From an uncultured Flavobacteriales bacterium (GTDB lineage: Bacteria > Bacteroidota > Bacteroidia > Flavobacteriales_D > Parvicellaceae), in contig CALSRM010000003.1 of NCBI GenBank assembly GCA_943788755.1, positions 1,860,001 through 1,924,000 of the forward strand: 64,000 nucleotides of DNA, written 5' to 3'. The stretch's first letter is position 1. Every line of letters begins with the position of its first letter. Below the pieces are notes generated by a model. It was not told the DNA's origin. It saw only the letters and a program-made list of their open reading frames with translations, and did no database searches. Below are positions 1 to 7,914 of this stretch, one piece after another. Made by a program: the position numbers and the translations under genes.

Positions 1-1
1 A

Positions 2-394
2 ACAGTTAAAACAAATGTTGGTGTTTCTCATGAAAATGAATCATCTGGAGGAAATAGCAATAGTAGTTTAATTGGTGATGTAGATGTTGAGTACAAATTA
101 AACCCACCAGAAGGAAACTTAAGGGTTCATGCATTTAATGAGTCAAATGAATATGACATTGCTAAAGTAGATCAAGGCAATTATACACAAGGTGTTGGGT
201 TATTCTATCAAGAGAGTTTTGATAATGCAGGTGAGCTCTTTTGTAAATTGGCAAATCTTTTTCGGTTTGGTGATAATAATTGCACAGAATGCCAAGATAA
301 GGAAAGCAGGGAAAGTTGGAAGGCTGCCAAAAAAGAAAAAAGTGCTGCTAAAAAGAGCAAAGTGGTTGAAATAGAAGAGTCTTTTCCAGATTAA
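2..394 (+). CDS. Translocation/assembly module TamB-like protein, C-terminal end (partial)
   Basis: Only the last 130 codons are present; the 5' part lies before the window. The frame is open from base 2 to a TAA at 392-394. The peptide contains GDVDVEYKL, RVHAFNES, YTQGVGLFYQESF and a short hydrophilic Lys-rich tail. This matches the C-terminus of the DUF490/TamB family of Bacteroidota, large proteins that span the periplasm and help insert outer-membrane proteins or move lipids. The family call comes from these C-terminal motifs only, since the N-terminal membrane anchor and the beta-helical body are not visible. The gene converges on the aromatic operon, with about 37 bases between the two stops and no clear terminator there. 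Confidence 0.75.
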   Translation, partial: TVKTNVGVSHENESSGGNSNSSLIGDVDVEYKLNPPEGNLRVHAFNESNEYDIAKVDQGNYTQGVGLFYQESFDNAGELFCKLANLFRFGDNNCTECQDKESRESWKAAKKEKSAAKKSKVVEIEESFPD

Positions 395-431
395 TCCACA
401 AAATAAAAGTTCCGGCTCGTTAGAAAGGCCT

Positions 432-1529
432 CTATTGTTGTGTATCTTTAATAGGTTTACTCAGTAAACGGTTTTGTGTATTAATTGAATTTTGATGAAT
501 AGCATGGAAAACTTTCGAAATTAGTTTGGGTTCTAATGAGAGTTTTTCTGCCTGCTTTTGATGCTTTGCAAGCAACGAACTCCATCTGTTCTTTTGAAAA
601 ACAGTCATGCCATTGTTTAATTTGAATTGAGCAATGTCTTTTATTACATGCGATCTGTAACTTAATAAATCAATGATTTGTTCATCTATAAAGTTGATTG
701 ATTTTCTAAGTTCATCGATACTTTTTAATTCAATTCCCTCTGGTGTTTCAGCTCGCACGATTAAACGGTCCAGAATGTTGGTCAGCTGCTCAGGGGTAAC
801 TTGTTGTGCTGGATCACTCCATGCTTTATCGGGTTCGAAATGTGATTCTATCATTAGTCCATCAAAGTTTAGATCCATTGCAGTTTGCGATATTTTATGA
901 ATTAACTCGCGATTTCCACTAATATGACTCGGGTCATTAATTATGAGAATGTCAGGTAGTTGTTCTCTTAATTCAATAACCATTTGCCACTCTGGATTGT
1001 TTCGGAAAGATGATTTTTCGAATTGTGATACACCTCGGTGTACTGCTCCAATTCGAGTGATTCCAGCTTTACTTAACCTTTCAATTGCTCCTATCCATAA
1101 TGCTACATCTGGGTTCACAGGGTTTTTAACCAATACAGGAATGTCAACACCTTTTAGGGCGTCTGCAATTTCTTGAACTGCAAATGGATTAGCTGTTGTT
1201 CTAGCGCCAATCCAGAGTATGTCAATTCCTGCTTTTAACGCTTCGTAAACATGTTTTAAATTCGCAACCTCGATCGCTACAGGCATTCCTAGTTCGTTCT
1301 TTACACGCTGTAACCAAGGAAGACCAATGCTTCCAACTCCTTCAAAACTTCCTGGTTTTGTTCTAGGTTTCCAGATTCCGGCCCTGTAAATCTTTACGCG
1401 ATTATCACTTTTTAATTCCTTAGCAGTTTGCATTACTTGTTTTTCAGTTTCAGCGCTGCATGGTCCCGCAATAATTAATGGCTCATTTTTTTTTAGTTGT
1501 GGCCAGGCTTCAGTTTTAATTAACATCAC
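432..1529 (-). CDS. Bifunctional 3-deoxy-7-phosphoheptulonate synthase / chorismate mutase
   Basis: This 365-residue protein should catalyse both the first step of the shikimate pathway (PEP plus erythrose-4-phosphate) and chorismate to prephenate. Residues 1 to about 265 form a short KDO8P-synthase-like (type I beta) DAHP synthase barrel with IIAGPCS at 19-25, then RAGIWKPRT and GAVHRG. Residues about 268-350 form an AroQ-type chorismate mutase helix bundle with IDEQIIDLLSYR. This fusion is standard in Bacteroidota. It is the last gene of the leftward pheA operon and starts 3 bases after the aminotransferase stop. A second Met follows the first directly, so the start is uncertain by one codon. 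Control probably comes from the attenuators upstream of pheA. Confidence 0.93.
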   Translation of the reverse strand: MMLIKTEAWPQLKKNEPLIIAGPCSAETEKQVMQTAKELKSDNRVKIYRAGIWKPRTKPGSFEGVGSIGLPWLQRVKNELGMPVAIEVANLKHVYEALKAGIDILWIGARTTANPFAVQEIADALKGVDIPVLVKNPVNPDVALWIGAIERLSKAGITRIGAVHRGVSQFEKSSFRNNPEWQMVIELREQLPDILIINDPSHISGNRELIHKISQTAMDLNFDGLMIESHFEPDKAWSDPAQQVTPEQLTNILDRLIVRAETPEGIELKSIDELRKSINFIDEQIIDLLSYRSHVIKDIAQFKLNNGMTVFQKNRWSSLLAKHQKQAEKLSLEPKLISKVFHAIHQNSINTQNRLLSKPIKDTQQ

Positions 1530-1532
1530 TTT

Positions 1533-2687
1533 TTATTTTAAATTATTTATTCTAATCAATGCTTCTCGCAAAATCTCTGTTGTGTTACATAATGAAACAC
1601 GGATGAACTTATTTCCACTTGAGCCAAATATGAATCCTGGAGTGATAAATACTTTTGCGTTATAAAGAATTTCATTTATCCAAATTTCGGCACTATCAAA
1701 TTTATCAGGTATGCTTGCCCATACAAATAAACCAACGTTATCCTTTGAGTAAGAACAATCCAATTTGTCTAAAATTTCCCAGACTACTTTTCTTCTTTCA
1801 GAATAGGTAAAATTGAGTTGTTCAATCCAATCTTTAGAAACATTTAAGGCACTGATTGCAGCTTTTTGAATAGGAAGGAACATTCCAGAGTCCATATTGC
1901 TTTTTACCTTCAATATGGATTGAATTAATTCTGTTTTTCCAGTAACCCAACCAATCCTCCAGCCAGACATATTATGTGATTTACTCAATGAGTTGAGTTC
2001 AAGACAGTTTTCTTTCGCCCCATCAATCTGAAATATACTGAAGTAGTCATCGGTCAAAAGCGTGCTGTAAGGATTGTCGTTAATAACAATACATCCATTT
2101 TTATTTGCCAATGCTATCAATTCCGTTATTGCTTTTTTGTTCGCAGGAGTACCTGTCGGCATATGTGGATAATTTAACCAAAGAACCTTTGTGTTTCCGC
2201 TTAATAAACTGGACAACTCGTCCAAATCAAAGCTTCCATCTGATTTGATTGAATATTCAACAACAATTGCTTGAGCTAAATTTGAAACCGACCGATAAGT
2301 AGGATATCCCAGCATAGGAACGAGTACTTTGTCACCTTTATTAACGAAGGCTTGCGTAATATGGTGAATACCTTCTTTGGACCCCATTAACGGCAATATT
2401 TCATTATCTGCATTAAGGTCTACGTCATAAACTTTTTTGCTCCATTCTTTTATAGCCAATCGAAATTCAGGAATGCCATTATATCGCTGATAACCATGAA
2501 CGTTATTTTGGGTTGACCATGTTGTCAGTTTATTTATAACTACTTTGGGTGGTTCCAAGTCTGGACTTCCAATTCCTAAATTGATCACTTGAATACCGTT
2601 TCGATTGATTTCATTTATTTCCCTCAGTTTTTTAGAGAAGTAATATTCAGAAACGTTATTTAACCTATTTGCTTCAACAATTTTCAT
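1533..2687 (-). CDS. PLP-dependent class I/II aminotransferase of the aromatic operon
   Basis: This 384-residue fold-type I aminotransferase carries the PLP lysine in SLSKSHNMSGWRIGW (Lys about 236) and NDNPYSTL in the Asp/Tyr cofactor region. Its position between pheA and the DAHP synthase suggests it transaminates phenylpyruvate, hydroxyphenylpyruvate or prephenate, but the sequence alone does not fix the substrate. At 171-179 the usual NYPHNPTG motif reads NYPHMPTG, so the conserved Asn that contacts cofactor and substrate carboxylate is Met 176. Its start overlaps the pheA stop by 4 bases (ATGA type), which suggests translational coupling. Confidence 0.9.
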   Translation of the reverse strand: MKIVEANRLNNVSEYYFSKKLREINEINRNGIQVINLGIGSPDLEPPKVVINKLTTWSTQNNVHGYQRYNGIPEFRLAIKEWSKKVYDVDLNADNEILPLMGSKEGIHHITQAFVNKGDKVLVPMLGYPTYRSVSNLAQAIVVEYSIKSDGSFDLDELSSLLSGNTKVLWLNYPHMPTGTPANKKAITELIALANKNGCIVINDNPYSTLLTDDYFSIFQIDGAKENCLELNSLSKSHNMSGWRIGWVTGKTELIQSILKVKSNMDSGMFLPIQKAAISALNVSKDWIEQLNFTYSERRKVVWEILDKLDCSYSKDNVGLFVWASIPDKFDSAEIWINEILYNAKVFITPGFIFGSSGNKFIRVSLCNTTEILREALIRINNLK

Positions 2688-3517
2688 GCGTAATCGATTT
2701 TTCCAGGATGGTATTTCCCTAATATTTTTAATTCAATTGTCAACGGCGTAAGCGCCTCAATTGTATTTTGATAACTAACTTTTTCATGAAGAATAAAATC
2801 TAAAAAAAATCTGTATTGAAAAGGTTTTCCAATCACTGGAGCAGATTCAATCTTGGTTAGATTTACACCCAATAAATGAAGTAAGGAAATTGCTTTTGAT
2901 AATGCACCTGAAACGTTAGAGAGAATAATAGATAAACTTACTTTTGCTCCATCGGTAGAGGCGTCGATGTGTTTTCCTAAAACGGCAAATCGTGTGTAGT
3001 TACTTTTATCTGTTTCGATACCTTTAGCTAATAATTCCAATCCATATTCTTCAATTGCAAGTTTACTTCCAATGGCAGCAATTTGCAGGTTATCTTGTTC
3101 TGAAACTTCTTTTAGGCTTAAAGCGGTGTCTGCCGATTCAACTAATTTAACACTAGGATGGTTTTTAAAAAAAGCTCTGCATTGATTGAGTGCCATGTAA
3201 TGAGAACTAACTTCAGTTAATTTATTAATAGTTGCTCCTTTTAACGCGCCTAGGTTTTGTTCAATCCGTAGATAAGTTTCACCAATAATTGCTAAATCAT
3301 TATTCCGAATGAGTTCTAAATTTTGAAGAATTGTACCAGATATTGTATTTTCAATTGCCATTAGTGCATAATCTACTTCCTCGTTTACCACTTTGGTGGT
3401 TAATTCTTGAAATGTAATAGAAGGTGAAATATTAATATCATTCCCAAATACGTTTTTTGCTGCCTCTTCATGAAAAGCACCTTTAATTCCTTGTATTGCA
3501 ATCGTTTTTATTGTCAT
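2684..3517 (-). CDS. pheA: Prephenate dehydratase
   Basis: This 277-residue monofunctional enzyme converts prephenate to phenylpyruvate. The catalytic dehydratase domain (about 1-185) has ENTISGT at 56-62 and the signature Thr-Arg-Phe at 175-177. An ACT domain follows (about 193-275), with a motif like the usual ESRP Phe-binding site but reading ESAP, so allosteric sensitivity may differ. Chorismate mutase is absent here and is instead fused to the DAHP synthase two genes downstream. This is the first gene of the leftward operon; its ATG lies 14 bases after the second attenuator hairpin. Confidence 0.94.
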   Translation of the reverse strand: MTIKTIAIQGIKGAFHEEAAKNVFGNDINISPSITFQELTTKVVNEEVDYALMAIENTISGTILQNLELIRNNDLAIIGETYLRIEQNLGALKGATINKLTEVSSHYMALNQCRAFFKNHPSVKLVESADTALSLKEVSEQDNLQIAAIGSKLAIEEYGLELLAKGIETDKSNYTRFAVLGKHIDASTDGAKVSLSIILSNVSGALSKAISLLHLLGVNLTKIESAPVIGKPFQYRFFLDFILHEKVSYQNTIEALTPLTIELKILGKYHPGKIDYA

Positions 3518-3531
3518 AATTATTTTAATAA

Positions 3532-3566
3532 TAAAAGAAGCCTTCTGGTTTACAAGGCTTCTTTTA
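3532..3566 (-). terminator. Second attenuator terminator, directly before pheA
   Basis: A perfect 12-bp stem (arms 3533-3544 and 3554-3565, extended by one A-T pair) with a 9-base loop. On the minus strand the stem ends in CTTTTATTATT, resembling an intrinsic terminator. It ends 14 bases before the pheA start codon, so if formed it would stop transcription into the operon. Its core (GCCTT-N2-AAACC-N2-AAGGC) matches that of the upstream hairpin, which suggests a duplicated unit. Confidence 0.8.
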
Positions 3567-3587
3567 TATTAATTACATTAATATCCT

Positions 3588-3644
3588 TCATTCCATTTTC
3601 ATAAAATAGGAGTGATAGCGGTATGTAAAAGTAGTCTTATTCAT
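3588..3644 (-). CDS. Second aromatic-rich leader peptide (18 aa)
   Basis: The reading frame encodes MNKTTFTYRYHSYFMKME. Five of nine consecutive codons (FTYRYHSYF) are Phe or Tyr. It starts 11 bases past the first terminator's T-run and stops 22 bases before the second terminator stem. This is the classic layout of a ribosome-mediated attenuator leader for aromatic amino acids. Translation is inferred from codon content and position, and there is no Shine-Dalgarno sequence, as expected in this phylum. Confidence 0.75.
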   Translation of the reverse strand: MNKTTFTYRYHSYFMKME

Positions 3645-3654
3645 TGTGTTTATT

Positions 3655-3688
3655 TATCAAAAAAAGCCTTCCGGTTTGGAAGGCTTTT
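3655..3688 (-). terminator. First attenuator terminator
   Basis: A perfect 11-bp stem, AAAAGCCTTCC against GGAAGGCTTTT (3662-3672 and 3678-3688), with a 5-base loop and seven T residues on the minus strand. The word GGAAAGGCTTT inside leader peptide 1 and AAGCC just after its stop can both pair with the terminator arms, giving possible antiterminator structures. Confidence 0.82.
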
Positions 3689-3719
3689 CAATTATGTAAT
3701 CGATAAAACGTTTCCGGCT

Positions 3720-3767
3720 TCAGTAATTGAAATAAAGCCTTTCCGTATATATTGTAAACTTTTTCAT
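3720..3767 (-). CDS. First aromatic-rich leader peptide (15 aa)
   Basis: The reading frame encodes MKKFTIYTERLYFNY and then stops. Five of 15 residues are Phe or Tyr, four of them in the second half. Its ATG lies about 13 bases after the predicted transcription start of the operon, and its stop lies about 30 bases before the first terminator stem. It should act as the first sensor of charged tRNA-Phe/tRNA-Tyr for the pheA operon. Confidence 0.78.
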   Translation of the reverse strand: MKKFTIYTERLYFNY

Positions 3768-3785
3768 TTTCTTGTTTTCGATGAA

Positions 3786-3817
3786 CAAATGTATGAAATA
3801 TAATTAATGAGCTACAA
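3786..3817 (-). promoter_or_regulatory. Promoter of the pheA aromatic operon
   Basis: The minus strand has TTG, 21 bases, TACATTTG (3786-3793), a full match to the Bacteroidota consensus TTG-N17-23-TAnnTTTG. The predicted start near 3780 leaves a very short untranslated stretch before leader peptide 1, as expected for an attenuation leader. Confidence 0.72.
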
Positions 3818-3949
3818 GTAATTTAAGAATTAAATTTCGAAAATGATACCTGATTATTATCTAAGGCAAAATATAGTTCTGTATTATGTTTATTTTTAGA
3901 TGAAAAATTTTGATTTTTCAGCAGTTTCTAAAACAAAGTTGCCATAAAT

Positions 3950-6253
3950 CTATTTCTTTTGCGCTTTCTTCATTGGGTTTGCTGCTCCAGTATGCCTACC
4001 TTTAGATTTTTTGTATAGCTCAAATCTAGTTGGCACAATTTTTCTGGGCCATGAATTATTAGAAATATCAGTATCGGCAGTTTCCAAATTTGGATCTAAT
4101 TCAATTGATATGACTTCTTTTTCAAAAAAGAAAACTTTAGAGACATTGTAATTGTTCGATTTCCATATTTCAGCTGGAATTCTTAGGGTTTCAGAAGAAT
4201 TGTCATTAAATGTAAATTTTAAAATTAATGGCATTACCAGTCCACCTTTGTTTGAAAATGAAAGTTGATAGTAATTAAACTTACTTTTTAAAATAGCTAA
4301 CTCGTTAGCACTTAGACTTTCAATAAGCTTTTTATATTTTTTCTTATCTTTTTCGGTAACATCAAAAGGGTTGTAAGTATTATAAAAATCATATAAAGAA
4401 TTATCTTCTTCAGCATACGTTCTTTCAATGTCCTTTTTATTTCTAGTAGTACTTATATCTTCTGGAAATTCATTCGCTTTAGCCTCAGCTAAAGGATTCT
4501 CTATCGTAGGATCTTTTGTGCTGATTTGAAACCATTGCACGTCATCCATCGAAATATCTACGTGATCAGTTGAGTAAAACCAACCTCTCCAAAACCAATC
4601 TAAATCAACTGCACTAGCATCTTCCATTGTTCTGAAAAAGTCAACCGGGGTTGGGTGTTTAAACATCCAACGTTGCGCATAAGTTTTAAACGCGTGATCA
4701 AAAAGCTCTCTACCCATAATTGTTTCACGAAGAATATTTAATGCAGTTGCTGGTTTTCCATATGCATTGTTTCCAAATTGGTGAATTGATTCACTGTTCG
4801 TCATAATAGGAGAGATGTTACTTTTATCTCCTTTCATATAGTCAACAATTTTAGAAGCAGGACCTCTTCTGCTCGGAAAATCTCTTTCCCAAGTTTGTTC
4901 TGTTAAATACTGTAAAAAAGTATTTAACCCCTCATCCATCCAAGTCCATTGTCTTTCATCAGAATTAATAATCATCGGAAAGTAGTTGTGTCCAACTTCA
5001 TGGATTATTACTCCAATCATTCCATATTTCATGCGTGGAGAATAGGTGCCATCTTCATCAGGTCTTCCATAATTGAAGCATATCATTGGGTATTCCATTC
5101 CCTGGTCCTTAGCGTGCACCGAAATAGCTACAGGATATGGATAGTCGAACGTATAGCTACTGTATGTTTTTAATGTTTGGGCTACAGCTTTTGTGCTGTA
5201 TTGCTCCCATAATGGGTTTCCTTCTTTCGGATAAAATGACATAGCCATAACATCTTTTGTTTCTTGGTGCACAACCATTGCGTCCCAAATAAACTTTTTA
5301 GAAGATGCCCAACCAAAATCCCGTACATTTTCAGCTTCAAAAATCCAAGTTTTTAGAGATTTGACCTTACTTTTTTCAGATTTTTCAGCTTCTTTCTGTG
5401 TTACAATAATTACTGGTTCTTTATCAGATTTTCGGGCAAGTTCTAGCCTTTGTAGCTGTTCTTTTGTTAAAACATCGGTCGCATTCGAAAGGGTTCCTGT
5501 CGAAGCAACAACATGGTCGCCTGGTACAGTAAGACTTACTTTGTAATTCCCAAAAGGAACAGCAAATTCTCCTCTGCCCAAAAACTGCTTGTTTTGCCAT
5601 CCTTCTACATCGCTATAAACGCACATACGCGGATAGAACTGGGCAATTACATAAAGGCGGTTATCATCTTTTGGGAAATATTCATAACCTGATCGCCCTC
5701 CAATTTCCATCATGTTATTTACATTATACCACCAATTAATAGTAAAAGAAACTTGATCTCCTGCTTTTAGTGGCGTGTCTAAATCAATTCTCATCATTGT
5801 TTTATTAATAGTATGCTTCAATGGCTTTTCATCCATCGAAACTTCAGTAATTTTAAAGCCTCCGTCAAAGTCCGAATGAAGTCGTTTTAAACTATTAAAA
5901 GATGTTCCACCAATAGAACTTGTTTGAATTTTGTATGTGTCCGATGTTTTTGCTCTTACATTTTGGTCTAATTGAATCCATAAGTATTCTAAATCGTCCG
6001 GAGATTCATTGTGATAAGTAATTGTTTCTTCTCCTGTAATTTTCTGCTCACCGTCATTCAGAGTGATCTTCATGTCGTAATCAGCTCTATTTTGGTAATA
6101 CATATGACCAGGTGCACCAGAACCATTCCTATACACATTTGGTGTAGCAACCTCTTCTTTTAATTGCTTAAATTTATTATGATTAGTGTTATCCTGAGCA
6201 ATGCCAGAGACTATGGTTAGCATTGAGAGTAATAGGCTAAATATATTTTTCAT
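3950..6253 (-). CDS. M1 family metallopeptidase, secreted
   Basis: This 767-residue zinc peptidase starts with a signal peptide (MKNIFSLLLSMLTIVSGIAQ). An N-terminal beta domain runs to about 300. The gluzincin catalytic domain has QGMEYPM (the GAMEN-type substrate loop) at about 384-390, HEVGH at 418-422 and the third zinc ligand Glu at 441, exactly the HExxH-x18-E spacing of family M1. The last 200 residues are less conserved, ending in a Lys-rich basic tail. It likely trims peptides in the periplasm or at the cell surface. The DUF6702 gene lies 8 bases upstream in the same operon, a pairing often seen in Flavobacteriia. Confidence 0.92.
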   Translation of the reverse strand: MKNIFSLLLSMLTIVSGIAQDNTNHNKFKQLKEEVATPNVYRNGSGAPGHMYYQNRADYDMKITLNDGEQKITGEETITYHNESPDDLEYLWIQLDQNVRAKTSDTYKIQTSSIGGTSFNSLKRLHSDFDGGFKITEVSMDEKPLKHTINKTMMRIDLDTPLKAGDQVSFTINWWYNVNNMMEIGGRSGYEYFPKDDNRLYVIAQFYPRMCVYSDVEGWQNKQFLGRGEFAVPFGNYKVSLTVPGDHVVASTGTLSNATDVLTKEQLQRLELARKSDKEPVIIVTQKEAEKSEKSKVKSLKTWIFEAENVRDFGWASSKKFIWDAMVVHQETKDVMAMSFYPKEGNPLWEQYSTKAVAQTLKTYSSYTFDYPYPVAISVHAKDQGMEYPMICFNYGRPDEDGTYSPRMKYGMIGVIIHEVGHNYFPMIINSDERQWTWMDEGLNTFLQYLTEQTWERDFPSRRGPASKIVDYMKGDKSNISPIMTNSESIHQFGNNAYGKPATALNILRETIMGRELFDHAFKTYAQRWMFKHPTPVDFFRTMEDASAVDLDWFWRGWFYSTDHVDISMDDVQWFQISTKDPTIENPLAEAKANEFPEDISTTRNKKDIERTYAEEDNSLYDFYNTYNPFDVTEKDKKKYKKLIESLSANELAILKSKFNYYQLSFSNKGGLVMPLILKFTFNDNSSETLRIPAEIWKSNNYNVSKVFFFEKEVISIELDPNLETADTDISNNSWPRKIVPTRFELYKKSKGRHTGAANPMKKAQKK

Positions 6254-6261
6254 AGTGTATG

Positions 6262-6765
6262 TTACTTAAATTGAAATTCTTTAATCGAACTATTTTTTTT
6301 AAAAATAAAATCCTTTTTAATCGGGCTAGAATTAAAATAGGTGATGTTTTCTTGTTCCGGAAAAGTATTAGTTAAGATGTTATTTATAATTTTCACTTTG
6401 TCCAATTTTTTCGGTGCATTAGAACTAAAATACAGATAAAGTGTCTCGTCATTTTCTATTTCTTTGCCAACAAAAACTAATTCATTTTGTTTATCGTTAA
6501 TCCAGATACTGAAATGATTTTTAATATAAGATGCTAAAATTTGATTAGCGTTTGCCAACTCTTTGTCACTCCCTAACTTTAACCCTCCTCGATTCTTTAA
6601 AGCTTTTTCAACATCATGTGCCGTCAACTTTATGCTTATTTCAAAAGCCTTCAAATCCTTTTTATGATGGATAGTTGTAATACTTACGAAGTAATTATGT
6701 TCCGAAACAAAAGAACTGTTAAGGAACATTGTAGCAAGAATAATAATAATTGAAAGTATACGCAT
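6262..6765 (-). CDS. DUF6702 family exported protein
   Basis: This 167-residue protein starts with a signal peptide (MRILSIIIILATMFLNSSFV). After it come HNYFVSITTIHHK, a conserved central region and a basic C-terminus. The pattern and its position directly upstream of an M1 peptidase match the DUF6702 family of Bacteroidota. No enzymatic motif is visible and the function is unknown. It may be an accessory subunit of the peptidase, which is inferred from the 8-base spacing. The first gene of the two-gene operon, it has a TAnnTTTG element 24 bases before its start. Confidence 0.78.
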   Translation of the reverse strand: MRILSIIIILATMFLNSSFVSEHNYFVSITTIHHKKDLKAFEISIKLTAHDVEKALKNRGGLKLGSDKELANANQILASYIKNHFSIWINDKQNELVFVGKEIENDETLYLYFSSNAPKKLDKVKIINNILTNTFPEQENITYFNSSPIKKDFIFKKNSSIKEFQFK

Positions 6766-6789
6766 TTGATCTTCTTTTTAAAAGAACGT

Positions 6790-6797
6790 CAAATATA
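6790..6797 (-). promoter_or_regulatory. -7 element of the DUF6702-M1 peptidase operon
   Basis: TATATTTG on the minus strand, a full TAnnTTTG match. The predicted start is about 18 bases before the DUF6702 ATG. No TTG lies at the ideal -33 distance. Confidence 0.5.
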
Positions 6798-6882
6798 GAA
6801 AGATTAATGGTAAGATAATGTTATGTAATTTACAAACGGTAAATACATCCTATATTCAACAGCAGAATGAGCTTAAGCAAGG

Positions 6883-7914
6883 TCAGTTCAATACGCTTTG
6901 TAAAGTTTTGATACGATCTAGTTTTCTTGTTTTCGTTTCTAGAAAAGAATCTGTATAATAGATTGTTTTTGGCATTTCGAATGTGTCCAATAGTTTTTCT
7001 AGACTTGACTCAAGCTCAGAAATATTATTTTGTGACTCAATAACCAAAATGAGTCTTTCGCCGAGCAATTCGTCAGGTAAAGAAGAAAAGAAAAAACGCG
7101 CGTTATGAAATAGGTTAGAGACCCTTGTTTCAAGCTCTTCTGGATGAATTTTTATTCCGCCAGAATTAATGACATTATCTATTCTTCCAATCCATTTAAA
7201 AGTTTGTTTATCAATTATTTTAATAATATCACTTGTAGTTATTGTTGATATTGATAAATGAGGTGTTTTTATAATAAGGCAGTCATCCTTGTTAGGTTGA
7301 AAAGTGATGTTTGGAAGTGCTTCAAAATACTTGCTTTTGTATTTTCCATTTATTTTTTTTACTGCGATATGCGTGATGGATTCCGTCATACCATAAGTGC
7401 TATAACAATGTGTTTTAACTTCTTGTAATTTCGATTCTAATGGGCTGTTAACTGGAGCACCACCAATTATTAGTTGTTTAATTAAATTGAGCTTATCAGG
7501 AGATTGATTTAAAACAGTATTTACTTGCATGGGTGTCATAGCGGCAAAGCTTATTGATTGAATACAGTTAATAATCGGGTTAGATGAAGGTTTAACCGAA
7601 ATTAAATCTAATCCTAAAACCATGGCTCTTACCAACATCATTTTACCAGCTATATATTTTAAGGGTAGACAAAGTAAAGCTGTTTGTGCATTTTCTAAAT
7701 TGAAGTAATCTCCGGTCAATTTAGCACTTGCAATCATGTCTGATTTGAGAAGGTGAATTAACTTTGGTTTGCCAGTAGAACCTGATGTTTTTACAGGTAT
7801 CGATGGTTCTTCATTTTCCCATTCTTCAAGGAAAGCCCTTATTTCGGAATCATCAATGCTTAATAAATTCTCGTTATCATAGTGTTTCCCGTTTATTTGA
7901 ATTGACCAATTCAT
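6883..7914 (-). CDS. menE: o-succinylbenzoate-CoA ligase (AMP-binding), short form
   Basis: This 343-residue ANL-superfamily adenylating enzyme should activate o-succinylbenzoate with ATP and CoA in menaquinone synthesis. It has the phosphate-binding loop TSGSTGKPK at 43-51, YGMTES around 197-202, and WIGRIDNVINSGGIKI marking the hinge to the C-terminal domain. It is much shorter than the roughly 480-residue MenE of Bacillus because the N-terminal part is reduced, which is usual in Bacteroidota. Its start overlaps the menC stop by 4 bases, which supports the assignment over other acyl-CoA ligases. Confidence 0.9.
   Translation of the reverse strand: MNWSIQINGKHYDNENLLSIDDSEIRAFLEEWENEEPSIPVKTSGSTGKPKLIHLLKSDMIASAKLTGDYFNLENAQTALLCLPLKYIAGKMMLVRAMVLGLDLISVKPSSNPIINCIQSISFAAMTPMQVNTVLNQSPDKLNLIKQLIIGGAPVNSPLESKLQEVKTHCYSTYGMTESITHIAVKKINGKYKSKYFEALPNITFQPNKDDCLIIKTPHLSISTITTSDIIKIIDKQTFKWIGRIDNVINSGGIKIHPEELETRVSNLFHNARFFFSSLPDELLGERLILVIESQNNISELESSLEKLLDTFEMPKTIYYTDSFLETKTRKLDRIKTLQSVLN

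Noticed and set aside
3612-3803. A plus-strand frame across the attenuator region upstream of pheA
   Set aside because: It is antisense to the leader peptides and hairpins, which explain the sequence better.
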